Position numbers and translations under genes: made by a program
Shown: positions 1 to 11,320 of the stretch, one piece after another
Position numbering within the stretch: the first letter of the stretch is position 1
How the letters are laid out: every line of letters begins with the position of its first letter
The notes under the pieces: model-generated
The model's input: only the letters and a program-made list of their open reading frames with translations
What the model was told of the DNA's origin: nothing
The model's database searches: none
Assembly: GCF_932274485.2 (NCBI RefSeq)
Contig: NC_065881.2
Coordinates: 9,706,613-9,770,612 of the forward strand
Length of the DNA stretch: 64,000 bases
Source of the DNA: Patella vulgata
Taxonomy: Eukaryota; Mollusca; Gastropoda; Patellidae
Direction: 5' to 3'

Positions 1-3000
1 TTCAATGGAGAATCTGACAGGGTTTCATTCCAAAAATTATCTGTTCTGGAGTCATTCCTTGAACTTGTTAAAAGGCTACTGGTGCAGTCGACATGACTAG
101 CATACCACCATCCGCCTCCGAATCTCTTGGCACATTCCAAGTTTCCAGAATAATCAACATCGTATGTAGAGAAAGGATTGTTGTTCAAGTTGACAGTACC
201 AGTTAAACTGTCCCCACATGTTGTTCCAACCCCAGTGTAGCCACTAATATATAGTTTATAGGACGTCGATTTATTACTAATAATGAAGTTGCTGTACTGA
301 CTAAAGCAAGTTGACGAATCTGGTTTAATCAAGACTACCCGTAAGCTGTAGGTACTGTTCGGATTATCAAGTAGATATAGTACATGTGTCAATCCTAGCC
401 ATTTGTTAGAAGCTACGTTGCCAAAACCTTCTTCATATTCTTCAAGAGTTCTATTGAAGTTCTCATGTAAACAGTCCTTATTACGACCGAGTATTCCAGT
501 CCATCCACCATCGTCAAATGTACATAGTACTTCAACAGATTCAGGAGACGCGGGCGGTTTTATGGTTATCAATACATCATTAGTTGATCTCAAACCTTTC
601 TGTGAACCTTCGGTGCAGTCTGAAACAGAAACAAATAAATAATAACATTGCTCAAAGTTCAGAAACACTAAATAACACGTTAAAACAATTAAATATAACC
701 CGACCCTTCTAATGGTTACTGATTTGTTCAGGGGCAACAACTTAATGTAGAATACTGCTGCTGACAAATCATAATAACATTGCTTAACGTTAAGAAACAC
801 TGAATAACATGTTAAACATTTAAATATAACCCGACCCTTCTAATGGTTATTGATTTGTTCAGGGGCAACAACTTAATGTAGAATACTGCTGCTGACAAAT
901 CATAATAACATTGCTTAACGTTAAGTAACACTGAATAACATGTTAAACATTTAAATATAACCCGACCCTTCTAATGGTTACTGATTTGTTAAGAGGCATT
1001 ACTCACCGGGCAATACAGCTGCCTCACATAAATGAAATGAAATGGGATTTAACGTCCTATTGTTCTGCTCCAACTGGGCTAATGAAAACGGGCATAAGCC
1101 ATACAGTATGCTATGAGGCGGATCTTTCACGTGCATGCCAATGTGTCCACGGGACCTCGGGTTTACGTCCCATCCCAACGACTATGCGTTGTCCTTATGC
1201 CAGGCGCTCTGTCCTGCACCACTGACAAGGAGGAACCACATTTAGGCCATTACCTCTTTCAGGGGGTGCGATTATGTATTTTATTCATTTTTATGTAAAA
1301 ACTATATATTTCCAATTGTGGAAGACCAATGGACCCCGACTCCTCTAAGCACTAGGTCCAAGGCCCATCCCACATCCGCCTTTTAGGTCATTTAATCATC
1401 TTCAAAAATTCTGATTCAATGGTTCTGGTACACGTTACTAGTATTCGTTACGAAGTATTGTCTTCTTTCTGTATTTGGGTCTAATGGTTTAACGATTGAG
1501 CGTGAAATCACCAGCTCTGTCATTGAGTCAAGTGACGTGGTTTCGATTCCACGCTTGAACGTGACAAGGAATAGGACCGCTTGTCCAACCTCATATGGTT
1601 TTCTCTAAAGATCCTTGCGGGCAAGCGAATTATTGAAATAAAACTGAACCATGTGTATCGAGTGGACAATAAACTCCATTTCTTTCTGTCTTTATTAAGA
1701 ATTTGTAATATTTACATAGCATCTGTAACTCGTACATTTGAAAATATACAAATGCATTAAATCTGTTTAACGTGAAATAATAAGTTAATTTTACCTGATA
1801 TGATATCGTGACAGCCTTCTCCATATTTACCTAAAGGACAGGTACAATCGTCATCTTTACAACGAATGTTCTGTGAAATAAAAAACACAACTAGAGAATC
1901 CTAGTGGAAACGTCGCTCAGTATTAATCAGTAATTATACTACAGAGAATTGTGACTACTGGGTGGTATGGTTTCTCACAGACCTGTGTACACAACTGGGT
2001 AGTGTGTTTTCTCACAGATTCTGATTTTATTCTCCTACATAATAGACATACCAGGCGCGTGTGAGGAATAGTCGGTTAACTCACCAACTGGGTGATATGG
2101 ATAGGATTTATTTATGCTCCTACAGCTAAGAGACTAGCGTGGGGTAGGGAATAGTAGGTAACTTGACATTTACAACCCATGAACTAATACAGCTAAATAG
2201 AGGAGCTGGAAGTTGGAGTGGTTAATTGGGCAGGATTGTGTGATGGGGTGGGGAGAAAATACTGAACAAAACTCAGTCAACTTTTCTGATTAATTACTAC
2301 TAATTTATGCGTTGGCTGGTATAGTTTTATCACACAAGTAAATGATGATTAGGGTTTGATTCTCCTAGACTAAAGCAGGAACGGAAATCGATGGTAACTT
2401 GTCATGTTGGCATAACCTGGGTCCGTTTACTACCGACTGCAATTAAACTCAATCATTATTCTTAAATGCATTCTGTAAGAGTTAGGTAAAGAGTGGACCA
2501 TTCTTGCTATATACTAGTTTAACAATAGATAATGAAAATTGAATATACTGAAAATATCATTCAAATTTATGATTGTTGGACGATTTGACATTAACTGTTT
2601 ATTATCGTAACAACGGTACCGGACAACGGTACATGTAAGTCTCGATTATCTATTTTATCGTTAAAGTTTTTAATCTCGTGAGCCTTCTAATCCATTTAAA
2701 TCTCTGCCATCCGATGCTCTAGAGGGTTGAATATGTGCTTCAATGTTAATAGCTAATAAATGTCTAAATAGACAAAATTAAGAACAGCAATAGTCAGTTA
2801 ATAAATGTCTAAATAGTAATTTATATCATTAAAAGTCAAAATTAAAAAGAGCAATAGGTAGATTTTGCGCTTACATGACGAATCTTTAAATTATTTTAAT
2901 ATAAAATACTAACCTGTGTATAACAGGAACAACCAGTTGTATCACCAGACATAACACAATCTCTACCATCTTGATATAAATTACAGGATGAATTACGTGA

Positions 3001-6000
3001 ACAATACAGATATCGTTTACAGTCAGCTTTCTCTGTACAGGCTATAGCACAATCCATTTCCTGAGACGTATAAATTGATTCCAGAAATCTACTTGGGTCA
3101 CATGTGTTAATCACAACACTAGATTTACTATATGAAGCATTTAGATAATCGAAACTTTGGACTGAAACAAATAAAAAAAGAATAACACATTTTAAAGGCA
3201 CGGTTCCGGCTATATATAAATGAATAAAAGCGTCGAAATACGCCCACACAGCCGCCGTGTCTTGAAATAAAGCGTGTCATAGACAGCAGCTTATCTGACA
3301 GGCACATGTTGTTGTTCACCACATGTGATAAGAATCTGCCTTCAAGTAATATAACCTTTGTTACGGAGTTTTGAATATCGATAGAGTTCGTCTTCTTACT
3401 ATTACAATATTTCACACCAAATTTAATTTTCTCTTTGTTAAAACTGTAGTCTCTATTGCGTTAATAAGCTTTTTTTTTAAACAAGCGGTTGCCATGCAAG
3501 ATACGCCCACATTTTGCAAGAGATGGACAGAGAACAAGCTCAAAAAAAGAAGTGATTTTTTCGTACAATCAAGGGCCATAATTCAGGAAGTTATGATCCA
3601 ATATGTGCGAATATCGAAAGGAACCAAGATCTTTGGGTTATAAATATGTATTTCAAGTTTAATCAAAATCGGATCAAAATTGTGACCTCTATAGGGTCCA
3701 CAACCTTGATATACCATATTTTACGCTATTTGAGAACGAACGGCGGCCATTTCGTCTGTCAATTTTGGGTCAATTTTCACGAAATTCGAACTCCGTCGTC
3801 CTTAGGGTGTAAATTACATTTCAAGTTTCAACAAAATCAGATAAAAATTGTGACCTCTATAGGGTCCACAACCTTGATATACCATATTTTTACGCTATTT
3901 GAGAACGAACGGAGGCCATTTTGTCTGTCAATTTTGGGACGATTTTCACAAAATTCGAACTCAGTCGTCCTTAGGGTGTAAATTACATTTCAAGTTTCAA
4001 CAAAATCAGATAAAAATTGTGACCTCTATAGGGTCCACAACCTTGATATACCATATTTTTACGCTATTTGAGAACGAACGGAGGCCATTTTGTCTGTCAA
4101 TTTTGGGACGATTTTCACAAAATTCGAACTCAGTCGACCCTAGGGTGTAACGGTGATATAATAATACGTTTTTTTTTATATCGGATAAAAATTATGACCT
4201 CTATAGGGTCCACAAGCTAAAAACGCGATTTTTCGTACAATCAGGAGCCATAATTCAGGAAGTTAAGGGCCGATATGCGCGAATATCGAAAGGATCCAAG
4301 ATCTTTGGGTTATAAACTTAAATTTCAAGTTTCAACAAAATCGGATAAAAATTGTGACCTTTATAGGGTCCACAATCTTGATATACCATATTTTTACGCT
4401 ATTTGAGAACGAACGGCGGCCATTTTGTCTGTCAATTTTGGGCCGATTTTCACGAAATTCGAACTCAGTCGTCCTTAGGGTGTAACGGTGATATAATAAT
4501 ACGGGTTTTTAAATCGGATAAAAATTATGACTTCTACAGGGTACACAAGCTAAAAACGCGATTTTTCGTACAATCAGGGGCCATAATTCAGGAAGTTACA
4601 GTCCGATATGCGCGAATATCGAAAGGAACCAAGATCTTTGGGTTATAAACTTACATTTCAAGTTTCAACAAAATCGGATAAAAATTATGACTTCTATAGG
4701 GTCCACAACCTTGATATACCATATTTTTACGCTATTTGAGAACGAACGGCGGCCATTTTGTCTGTCAATTTTGGGCTGATTTTCACGAAATTCGAACTCA
4801 TTCGTCCTTAGGGTGTAACGGTGATACGTTTTTTTAAATCGGATAAAAATTATGACTTCTATAGGGTCCACAAGCTAAAAACGCGATTTTTCGTACAAGC
4901 AGGGCCACAATTCAGGAAGTTACAGTCCGATATGCGCGAATATCGAAAGGAACTGAGATCTTTGGGTTATAAACTTACATTTCAAGTTTCAACAAAATCG
5001 GATAAAAATTGTGACCTCTATAGGGTCCACAAGCTAAAAACGTGATTTGTCGTACAAACAGGGGCCATAATCCATGAAGTTTCGATCCGATACATGCCAA
5101 TATCGAAAGCAGCCGAGATTTTTTTGGGATAAAGCTATATTTCAAGTTTCGTCAAAATCGGACAAGAATTGTGACCTGTAGAGAGTCCACAAACAAATTG
5201 TGGACGGACGGACGGACGTCCGGACGGACGGACGTCCGAACGGACAGGGGCGACGACAATATACGTCCACATGAAAATGTGGGAGTATAAAAAAAAGTAA
5301 GTGTTTGTGTGTGTGTGTGTTGGGGGGATTTGGGAATGAAGGTAATGGAACACTGAATACTGATAGGGTTCGCTCCCCACCCCACCACACCCCTCATGAA
5401 CCCAATGCCTAACACCACATTTGAAAAAATAAACCCTTTAAAAATTATAACGTCTATTGCGTTCAAAAGATTTTCGGAAAATGGGGCTTTACTCTGATAC
5501 TACGTAATGTAGCAGAATGTTGAATATCAGTTTCTAAAACGTCATTGCATTCAATGTCTTCATTTGTTTTGTTGAAAATGGAATAAACCGAAATATTTGA
5601 ATGATTGCACATAAAATAGTAGAAACGATGGCGTAAGAAATGTTTGAAAACACAGAGTCCAATATTTTGTGTTATTCTAGTGGTGAAGAACGACACAGAT
5701 CAAAGTCGAATATCTTGTGGAATATAATACGACAGAGTTGAGAGAGGAATCCACAATCTTGTGGAACTCTTGTGGTAGAAGAACACCAGAGACTCTAATG
5801 TTTAATAGGATTTACTTAGTCGAACTTATCCAGCTCTTGTGGTAAAAATATTGTTTGTATGTTTAGGCTGTTGGAAACCAAAACGTTGAACTTATTTTAA
5901 ACAACTTTCAAGTTGCTCACAGAAAATTGATGGTGCTATTTACTTTGTATTTGGTACAGTATTTATTGATGAAATTCACAATCAATCATTGAACATAAAG

Positions 6001-8030
6001 TCTACCCGTGTAACTCTGTGTAACAAAGTGATATAACTTAACATCACTGACTCGTTCAACCCAAGCTAAGCAATCCAAGTATATATATCCAAAACGAATG
6101 ATTAGAAATAGATCCTGACAATCAGATCATCTCTCACTCAGTCTATTTTCCAGATCTGCCTCCTCCCTCTGACAGATGTGGAGCGTATGATGACCATGAG
6201 GTCATCAATGTCGTGGAAGACTTGTTAGGATCATGTGACAAACTAGTTTTCTGACGGGTTAAATATGCTGGAGAAACGATATAGCAAGTGTATTGGTGTA
6301 AAGGGGATTATGTTGAAGAATAAATATAACAATATAGATCGCATATAGAGCCACCCCTAGTATACTTACATATAGACTTTCTACAGTAGATGGTGCCCTC
6401 TTGTAGAGAATTCTCAGTCGTCCAAATCCAATCAACATTTGAACTATGTAGAAGTTTTGCGTTATTCCAGGCACTGTCGTTAAAACTGTAATAAAGTTAT
6501 TGAGATGAGAAAACTATTGAATATAAAAATAAAACACTTAATACAAGACGGCTTGCTCTCTGAAATATTAATACAAGATGGCCTGCTCTCTAACATATTA
6601 CTACAAGATGGCTTGCTCTCTGACATATTAATACAAGACGGCTTGCTCTCTAACATATTAATACAAGACGGCTTGCTCTCTAACATAGTAACACAAGACG
6701 GCTTGCTCTCTGAAATATAAATACAAGATGGCCTGCTCTCTAACATATTAATACAAGATGGCTTGCTCTCTAACATATTAATACAAGACGGCTTGCTCTC
6801 TAACATATTAATACAAGACGGCTTGCTCTCTAACATAGTAACACAAGATGGCTTGCTCTCTAACATATTAATACAAGATGGCCTGCTCTCTGACATATTC
6901 ATGAGAAAAAATATGGGGTTTAACGTCCTTTTTTTCTGCCAACCGAACGACTAGAAGCTGTTCCATACACCGCCCTCCACCCTGCACCACTGACAAGGGG
7001 AAACCACACAGACAAACCTGGGATCTCTAGGCTAGCGAGACAGCACCTTACTCACTGAGCCACCGCGCCTACCCTAATCGTTAGCAAATACAAACGACTA
7101 GAGGCTGCCCCATACCCCGCCTCCCACCTTGCACCAATGACAAGGGAAACCTTGGGTATCCAGGCTAGCGAGCCACCACGGCTGCCCTAATACTGAGCAG
7201 AGACGACATTACTATTATATAGATCTTTAACCGACTTTTCAACTTACCCAATATTGTTCCAACCCTCTTCCTCTTCTTCTGAACATTTCCAGGTTGTATC
7301 AGTTCTAACACCGTTACTCAAGCCAACGTTAAGACCACGCGGCCCGTTCGTATTATTACACTTGATTGCTATCAGTTTTGTACTGCTTGGTATATTGATG
7401 GGTGACACAGCATACCACATGTTATCATTATCATGTATATATTGAACACCATCCGCGTACAATTCCATTTCCTCGTCACAACTAGCTTGTCCAGTAATAT
7501 TTCGATGGGCTGCATAAACAAAATATAGACTTTATACAAGGAAATGTTCGACACCCGTATAGTGAATTTATGGCATATCCAGCTCTCCGCGTTCCTACTG
7601 TGAACAGATACGATCTGGTGGATTGCTTAGGTTGTAGTGAAGTCGTAGTTCATGGGTGAAGGTGTTTTTCTTAGCCCCCCAATGATCGACGAGGGTCCGT
7701 ATGTCCGCTATATATCAAACATCCGCCAATCGAGGTGAGGTCGTTATAAGGGCGTGATAGGAGCTCCGTGTCAGCGTAGAGGTGTCAGCGTTCAAAAGCG
7801 TAGCGGGGACAAATGGGGCGTGGTGTAACCATGATGAAAACATGACAAAGGGTGAACAATTGGGAGATTTTGAGCTACAGAGCTCAGTTGCCTTCACATT
7901 TCAGAAGGTTTTCCGCTTTTCACTACGACCTTACACCGCTCGGTAGAATGTTTGCGCATCATAAGCGTGTAGCGAGATATTCGTTATGTATAAAGGGAGC
8001 TTTACCAGCAGCAGTCAAGACAAAAGCCAT
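1..8030 (-). CDS. Mosaic secreted protein: beta-sandwich module, PAN/apple-like, EGF-like, fibrinogen-related domain (3' end outside window)
   Basis: I built this model by joining exons with GT..AG borders and matching phases: 8030-8006 (weak first exon, MAFVLTAA, phase 1), 7509-7248, 6485-6370, 3161-2914, 1870-1795 and 619 to below 1. The first two module exons carry ELYADG, IAIKC, TWKCSEEE, WIWTT and IYCRK, the signature of a beta-sandwich module seen in many marine invertebrate proteins (often labelled farnesoic acid O-methyltransferase-like). The 248-nt exon is cysteine-rich and PAN/apple-like (MDCAIACTEKADC, then GCSCYTQ). The 76-nt exon is a short EGF-like piece (CTCPLGKYGEGC). The last exon is a fibrinogen-related domain (CTFDDGGW, FSTYDVDYSGNLECAKRF, GGGWWY) open to the window edge. 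Domain joins are read directly; an extracellular recognition role is inferred. The leader is very short, so the true start may be elsewhere, for instance the 10600-10522 exon, which has the same phase. Confidence 0.7.
640..1000. repeat. ~130-bp tandem repeat, nearly three copies
   Basis: Units start near 642, 771 and 901 and share ATAATAACATTGCTTAACG and TATAACCCGACCCTTCTAA. The paralogous intron at 39230-39350 has a single copy, so the expansion followed the gene duplication. Confidence 0.9.
1029..1240 (-). mobile_element. SINE-II, internally deleted
   Basis: (GAAAT)n tail at the low end, then the reverse complement of the shared GTTAAA block. The matching copy at 39355-39692 occupies the same place in the paralogous gene, so the insertion predates that duplication. 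Confidence 0.85.
1483..1690 (+). mobile_element. SINE-I, diverged
   Basis: tRNA-like promoter remnant, GTGGTTTCGATTCCACGC box B, AATTATTGAAATAAAA and GAGTGGACAATAAACTCC end. Shared with 40040-40275 in the paralogous gene. Confidence 0.85.
1900..2880. other. Intron between PAN and EGF exons
   Basis: No gene or clear repeat family is seen. A motif AATAAATGTCTAAATAG recurs at about 2755 and 2800. Parts match 40500-40930 in the paralogue. Confidence 0.6.
3385..5461. repeat. 2.07-kb satellite-bearing insertion with ~168-bp and ~160-bp units
   Basis: Tandem units of 168-169 bp (for example positions 3673, 3841, 4010) alternate with a second module starting at 4216, 4549, 4875 and 5032, making ~330-bp higher-order units. 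The block ends in a GACGGACGGACGTCC-rich stretch (5200-5250) and a (GT)n tract. The paralogous intron at 41390-41420 lacks all of it. Both ends carry a similar ~55-bp sequence ending TCTATTGCGTT (about 3410-3461 and 5405-5465). The build resembles Pearl-type or Helitron-linked elements of bivalves; that link is inference. Confidence 0.75.
5470..5880. repeat. Dispersed repeat with CTTGTGGAACTCTTGTGGT motif
   Basis: Several degenerate copies of a motif (AATCTTGTGGAACTCTTGTG, AAGAACACCAGAGA) that also builds the inverted-repeat element at 20059-20687. Nothing coding is seen from 5880 to 6370. Confidence 0.5.
6541..6900. repeat. Minisatellite, 12 x 30 bp
   Basis: Twelve exact-length 30-bp units (core CAAGACGGCTTGCTCTCT) with C/T and G/A variants. 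As 30 is a multiple of three, the array is open on both strands (minus NMLESKPSCI, plus ILIQDGLLSN). It lies in the intron between exons 7509-7248 and 6485-6370, only ~55 bp from the acceptor. Confidence 0.95.
6912..7075 (-). mobile_element. SINE-II, internally deleted
   Basis: GGGGTTTAACGTCC tail at 6914, the CGAACGACTAG and CACTGACAAGG blocks, and a tRNA-like head CTCACTGAGCCACCGCG at 7050-7070. Confidence 0.85.
7092..7192 (-). mobile_element. SINE-II fragment (head half)
   Basis: Repeats the second half of the preceding copy: CAAACGACTAGAGGCTG, ACCAATGACAAGGG, CTAGCGAGCCACCACGG. Confidence 0.75.
7515..8000. other. Upstream intron and spacer
   Basis: A somewhat GC-richer stretch (7660-7830) without a recognisable gene; no repeat family is identified. 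Confidence 0.4.
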
Positions 8031-8185
8031 GAAGACGAATTGAACACAAGTTAATAAATAAAAGTGGAACTGTCAAATTAAGAAACCAACTCCATTTAAA
8101 TACTGATTGCCAGGTGTTTCAAATGGGGTAAGAATCTAATTAAAAACGACATTTGTGGCAATAGGATGGACAAATCAAATCCCTG

Positions 8186-8331
8186 GTGACATAAGGTGTT
8201 CCAGAAAGAGTCAGCATATCTATACAAACATGTCTGAGTTTATTCGGGCGTTAAACATACCATATATCAAGGTACTGTACTCTTTAGCTTATATCAACAT
8301 GACGAGCTTTTTTCTGGAACACCTTGTGTCA
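8186..8331. mobile_element. MITE, 146 bp, with ~26-bp inverted ends
   Basis: The ends GTGACATAAGGTGTTCCAGA and its near reverse complement at 8311-8331 pair with about three mismatches. It lies between the small secreted gene and the mosaic gene. Confidence 0.8.
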
Positions 8332-8375
8332 TGTCCTATTTGGGGAGTTCATATAGCATACAAATCTACTTTTGT

Positions 8376-10600
8376 TTACATACTTATAGTGCTATTGGTG
8401 AACTTTCTACAATAGATGGTGCCCTCACCAGTTGGTTCTTCAGTCGTCCAAATCCAAAACGGTAGCAACTTAGCATTTGTCCAGTTTGTGTCGTTAAATC
8501 TGCAATAATGTTATTGATAAAAGTCAAATATCCAAAATAGAGAGTGAGAGAGGTATTGATCTATCTCCAAAACATATTTTATCTATCTAGGGTTAAACCA
8601 TTGAGATGAGATACTTTCTAATAGCAATGTTGTTTTAAAACAAATCTGTATCAACCTTTGCGTTGAATAAAACATAATCTATCTAATATTCACTGCCTTT
8701 CACAAACTCAATGTCTTAAATTAGTCTGCAGCCATGTAGTCGTTTGGTTACAGTAAGATATGTTATCAAGCGATAAACAGGAGATATTATCCGATTGCGT
8801 TGCATGTAACATAAATAAAGAGTTTCAAGATTAATAGATATGTTTGTAATAAGGCGAGGATAAATTCTATTCACGGTCAATTTGAAGATAATATTATGTT
8901 ATTAACTACTTATTTACATTCCCTCATCGTTGTTTTTAAATTTTCAATATGTGACCAAGGGGAATCAACAATAACCATGTTGTAATTCTTGTCAATAAGA
9001 TAAGTTTTAATTTTTCACAAAATTAATCATAACAAGAAAAAAAAAAGATGAAGGTAACAACCCTTTGTATTCTAAGTAACTACAGCCCCTAAACAATTGG
9101 TAATTTGTATTCTCAGTATATACATGTTAGCAATTAATATAAATACAGACGAATTGATAACAACTAATTGTTGGGTCTTGGATAAAAACATGGTATCTTT
9201 AAGGGTTTTAATCTATAACTGACGATCCAACTTACGTGACACTGTTCCAACCGCCTTCTCATCATCTGAACATTTCCAGCTTAATTGTATCTATTTGTAT
9301 TTTCAGTAACAACAGACCCTAAACAATTGTTAATTTGTATCTTCAGTAACTACACCATGATAACAATTGGTAATTTCTATTCTCAGTAACTACAGTCACT
9401 AAACAATTGGTAATTTGTGTTGTCAGTAACTATAACATGTATTAATACACACGGTCTGGTAAGGACAAATTGTAGGGTCTTGGATAAAACCATGGTATAT
9501 TTCAACTTACGTGACAGTGTTCCAACCAATTTCTTCTTCATCGGAACATTTCCAGCTTGTATCAGTTTTAATCCCGTTACTCAAGACGGCGCTGATGCCA
9601 TTCCAGTAATTGCTATTCGTACATTTAATTGCTATCAGTTGTGTACTACCAGGTATGTTGACGGGTGACAGAGCATCCCACCTGTTATCATTATCATGTA
9701 TATATCGAATACCATCCGCGTACAATTCCATTGTTTCATCACAACTAGCTTTTCCAGTTATAATTGGATAGGCTACATAAACAAAACAGAGAAGAGTGAG
9801 ATTTAACGTCCACTCGAAACAAACTACGAAACCGAGAGAAAGTCAACGATGTTGGACAGGCGACCTTACTTTTTGGTGTGTCAAACCCTTGGAGAATCAG
9901 AACCACGTCACTTAAATCATTGTCAGATCTTATGACCTAAAGCACAGACCAGCCCCCTATATAAATAAAATATGGACTTTATAAGAAATCGTCTGGGCCG
10001 ACTTACAGATTCCGTTTAAGAGTATTAACTCACTAAAGCTAATCTCTAGAGTCCTAATTCAAAACATTAGTACAAGGCAAGGTTATGTTGATGTTTTGTT
10101 AAATTACAAACTACAACATATAAAGTTGGTATTTCTAGAGTTATATTGCATTCATAGTCGACAATCAATTTTTAATAAACAATAAACGAAAAAAATCAAA
10201 TGTTTTCAGCGATGGTATACCCAACTATCAGGGGATCTTTTACGTCCAACATTGTTATTGTGTGTCCTACCTAACCCATAGGCTGGGCTAATTATTACGG
10301 GCATACCCCATAAAACTTCAGGGTTAGCTTGAATAACATCACATAAAGTAGGACGTTAAACCCCATTTTTTATCATTTTATTTCGTTACAAAAAATGGAC
10401 ATACAGACTACCCGTGCCATGCTAGGTGACACAGAAAACTTCAATCCGCAATATAAAACTCTTGTTCATGATATTTAAAACAGGGAATATAAACTAAATA
10501 TATAGATATATTTAAACTTACAGATCTCATTACAAACATAGCTCTCGAAAACAAATAATATGACGACATTGGTCACCATGTATCTAATCCAAAATGTCAT
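8376..10600 (-). CDS. Small secreted single-module protein (beta-sandwich module, FAMeT-like)
   Basis: There are three exons: 10600-10522 (start and hydrophobic leader, MTFWIRYMVTNVVILFVFES), 9772-9511 and 8499-8376 (stop included). Borders are canonical (donors GTAAGT, acceptors TTTATGTAG and TTATTGCAG) and phases fit, giving 154 residues. The body has ELYADG, LIAIKC, TSWKCSDEEEIGW, FNDTNW, FWIWTT and IYCRK, the same module as in the neighbouring gene downstream. The middle exon is 262 nt in both genes, so they are recent tandem relatives. The second module exon reads through to a stop where the paralogue has a GTAAGT donor, so this copy seems to end as a stand-alone secreted domain. An in-frame ATG lies 60 nt upstream of the chosen start. 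I chose the later one because it places the hydrophobic run at the N-terminus. No catalytic function can be assigned. Confidence 0.65.
8580..9300. other. Intron of the small secreted gene with decoy exon piece
   Basis: AT-rich. At 9232-9281 there is a copy of the exon end found at 9505-9556, including the GTAAGT donor (minus strand), so the intron holds a partial exon duplicate. The motif CCTAAACAATTGGTAATTTG recurs at 9085, 9325 and 9395. Confidence 0.75.
9295..9435. repeat. ~46-bp tandem repeat, three copies
   Basis: Units contain CAGTAACTACA and AACAATTGGTAATTT; an isolated relative lies at 9065-9125. Confidence 0.75.
9796..9945 (-). mobile_element. SINE-I, diverged
   Basis: GAGATTTAACGTCCACTCGA, GATGTTGGACAGGCGACC and CACGTCACTTAAATCA in the order of the family, with an internal deletion. 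Confidence 0.75.
10222..10385. mobile_element. SINE-II scraps, rearranged
   Basis: GGGATCTTTTACGT and CTGGGCTAATTATTACGGGC are family pieces in minus orientation; AGTAGGACGTTAAACCCCAT at 10349-10369 is the plus-orientation end. Confidence 0.55.
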
Positions 10601-11320
10601 CTTTGTTATCAACTTAATATGAAAATAAATAAAACATATTGGCAATGAGATTAAATTCATTTTAATAGTGGAGGTAACATTCTTGAATTAACATAATATG
10701 GTATTTAGCCAGAATTTCGAATTGCGTGTGGGTTGTTTTAGCGCTGGGTAGAAGCCGGAAAATCAATAGAAGTAGCATCTATGACATGCCTTAGATCAGA
10801 TGAGGTTTGGGGGGGGGGGCAGCTTCAGTGGTTTATCGCGTGGGCGTTAAATATATGGAAGACCAAACAGCTTTTTATTCAGTTTTCTTAATTCTTAGTT
10901 CTTAATTTATAATCCTTAATTCGTATTTCTTAATTTGTTGTCCTTTTTGGACATTTGTACACTGAAAATTAACATTTGTATATTAAAATCAATATTTGTT
11001 TTACAAATCAGACGTGTGTCATATCAGATTTGTAAAATGTATTTTTGTTTAATTCAATTGTATTTTAATATAAAGATAAAATTTATTTTAGTAAATCAAA
11101 AAAAATAATCTACATTTACATTTCATCATAGACATACAACGAAAAACAAATATCGAACAATAGATTTCCAAATACAAATCTCCAAATACAAATGTTGCAA
11201 AACATTTCTCCAAAAACATTTCTCGAAATTCATCGAACCGGAACATTATGACGACATGAGCCGAAATCAACCTGGCATACAATAAGTCATCATACAATAA
11301 AGGCAAATCGAACAAGCATA

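Noticed and set aside
403-642. Plus-strand open frame over the fibrinogen-related exon (also 38957-39238)
   Set aside because: It is the antisense shadow of the coding exon on the minus strand, present in both paralogues for that reason.
3646-5045. Series of 70-110 codon frames between 3.4 and 5.4 kb
   Set aside because: All lie in the tandem satellite and repeat with it; no domain.
6541-6900. CRISPR-like regular 30-bp repeats
   Set aside because: Units are contiguous without unique spacers and the window is eukaryotic; it is a minisatellite.
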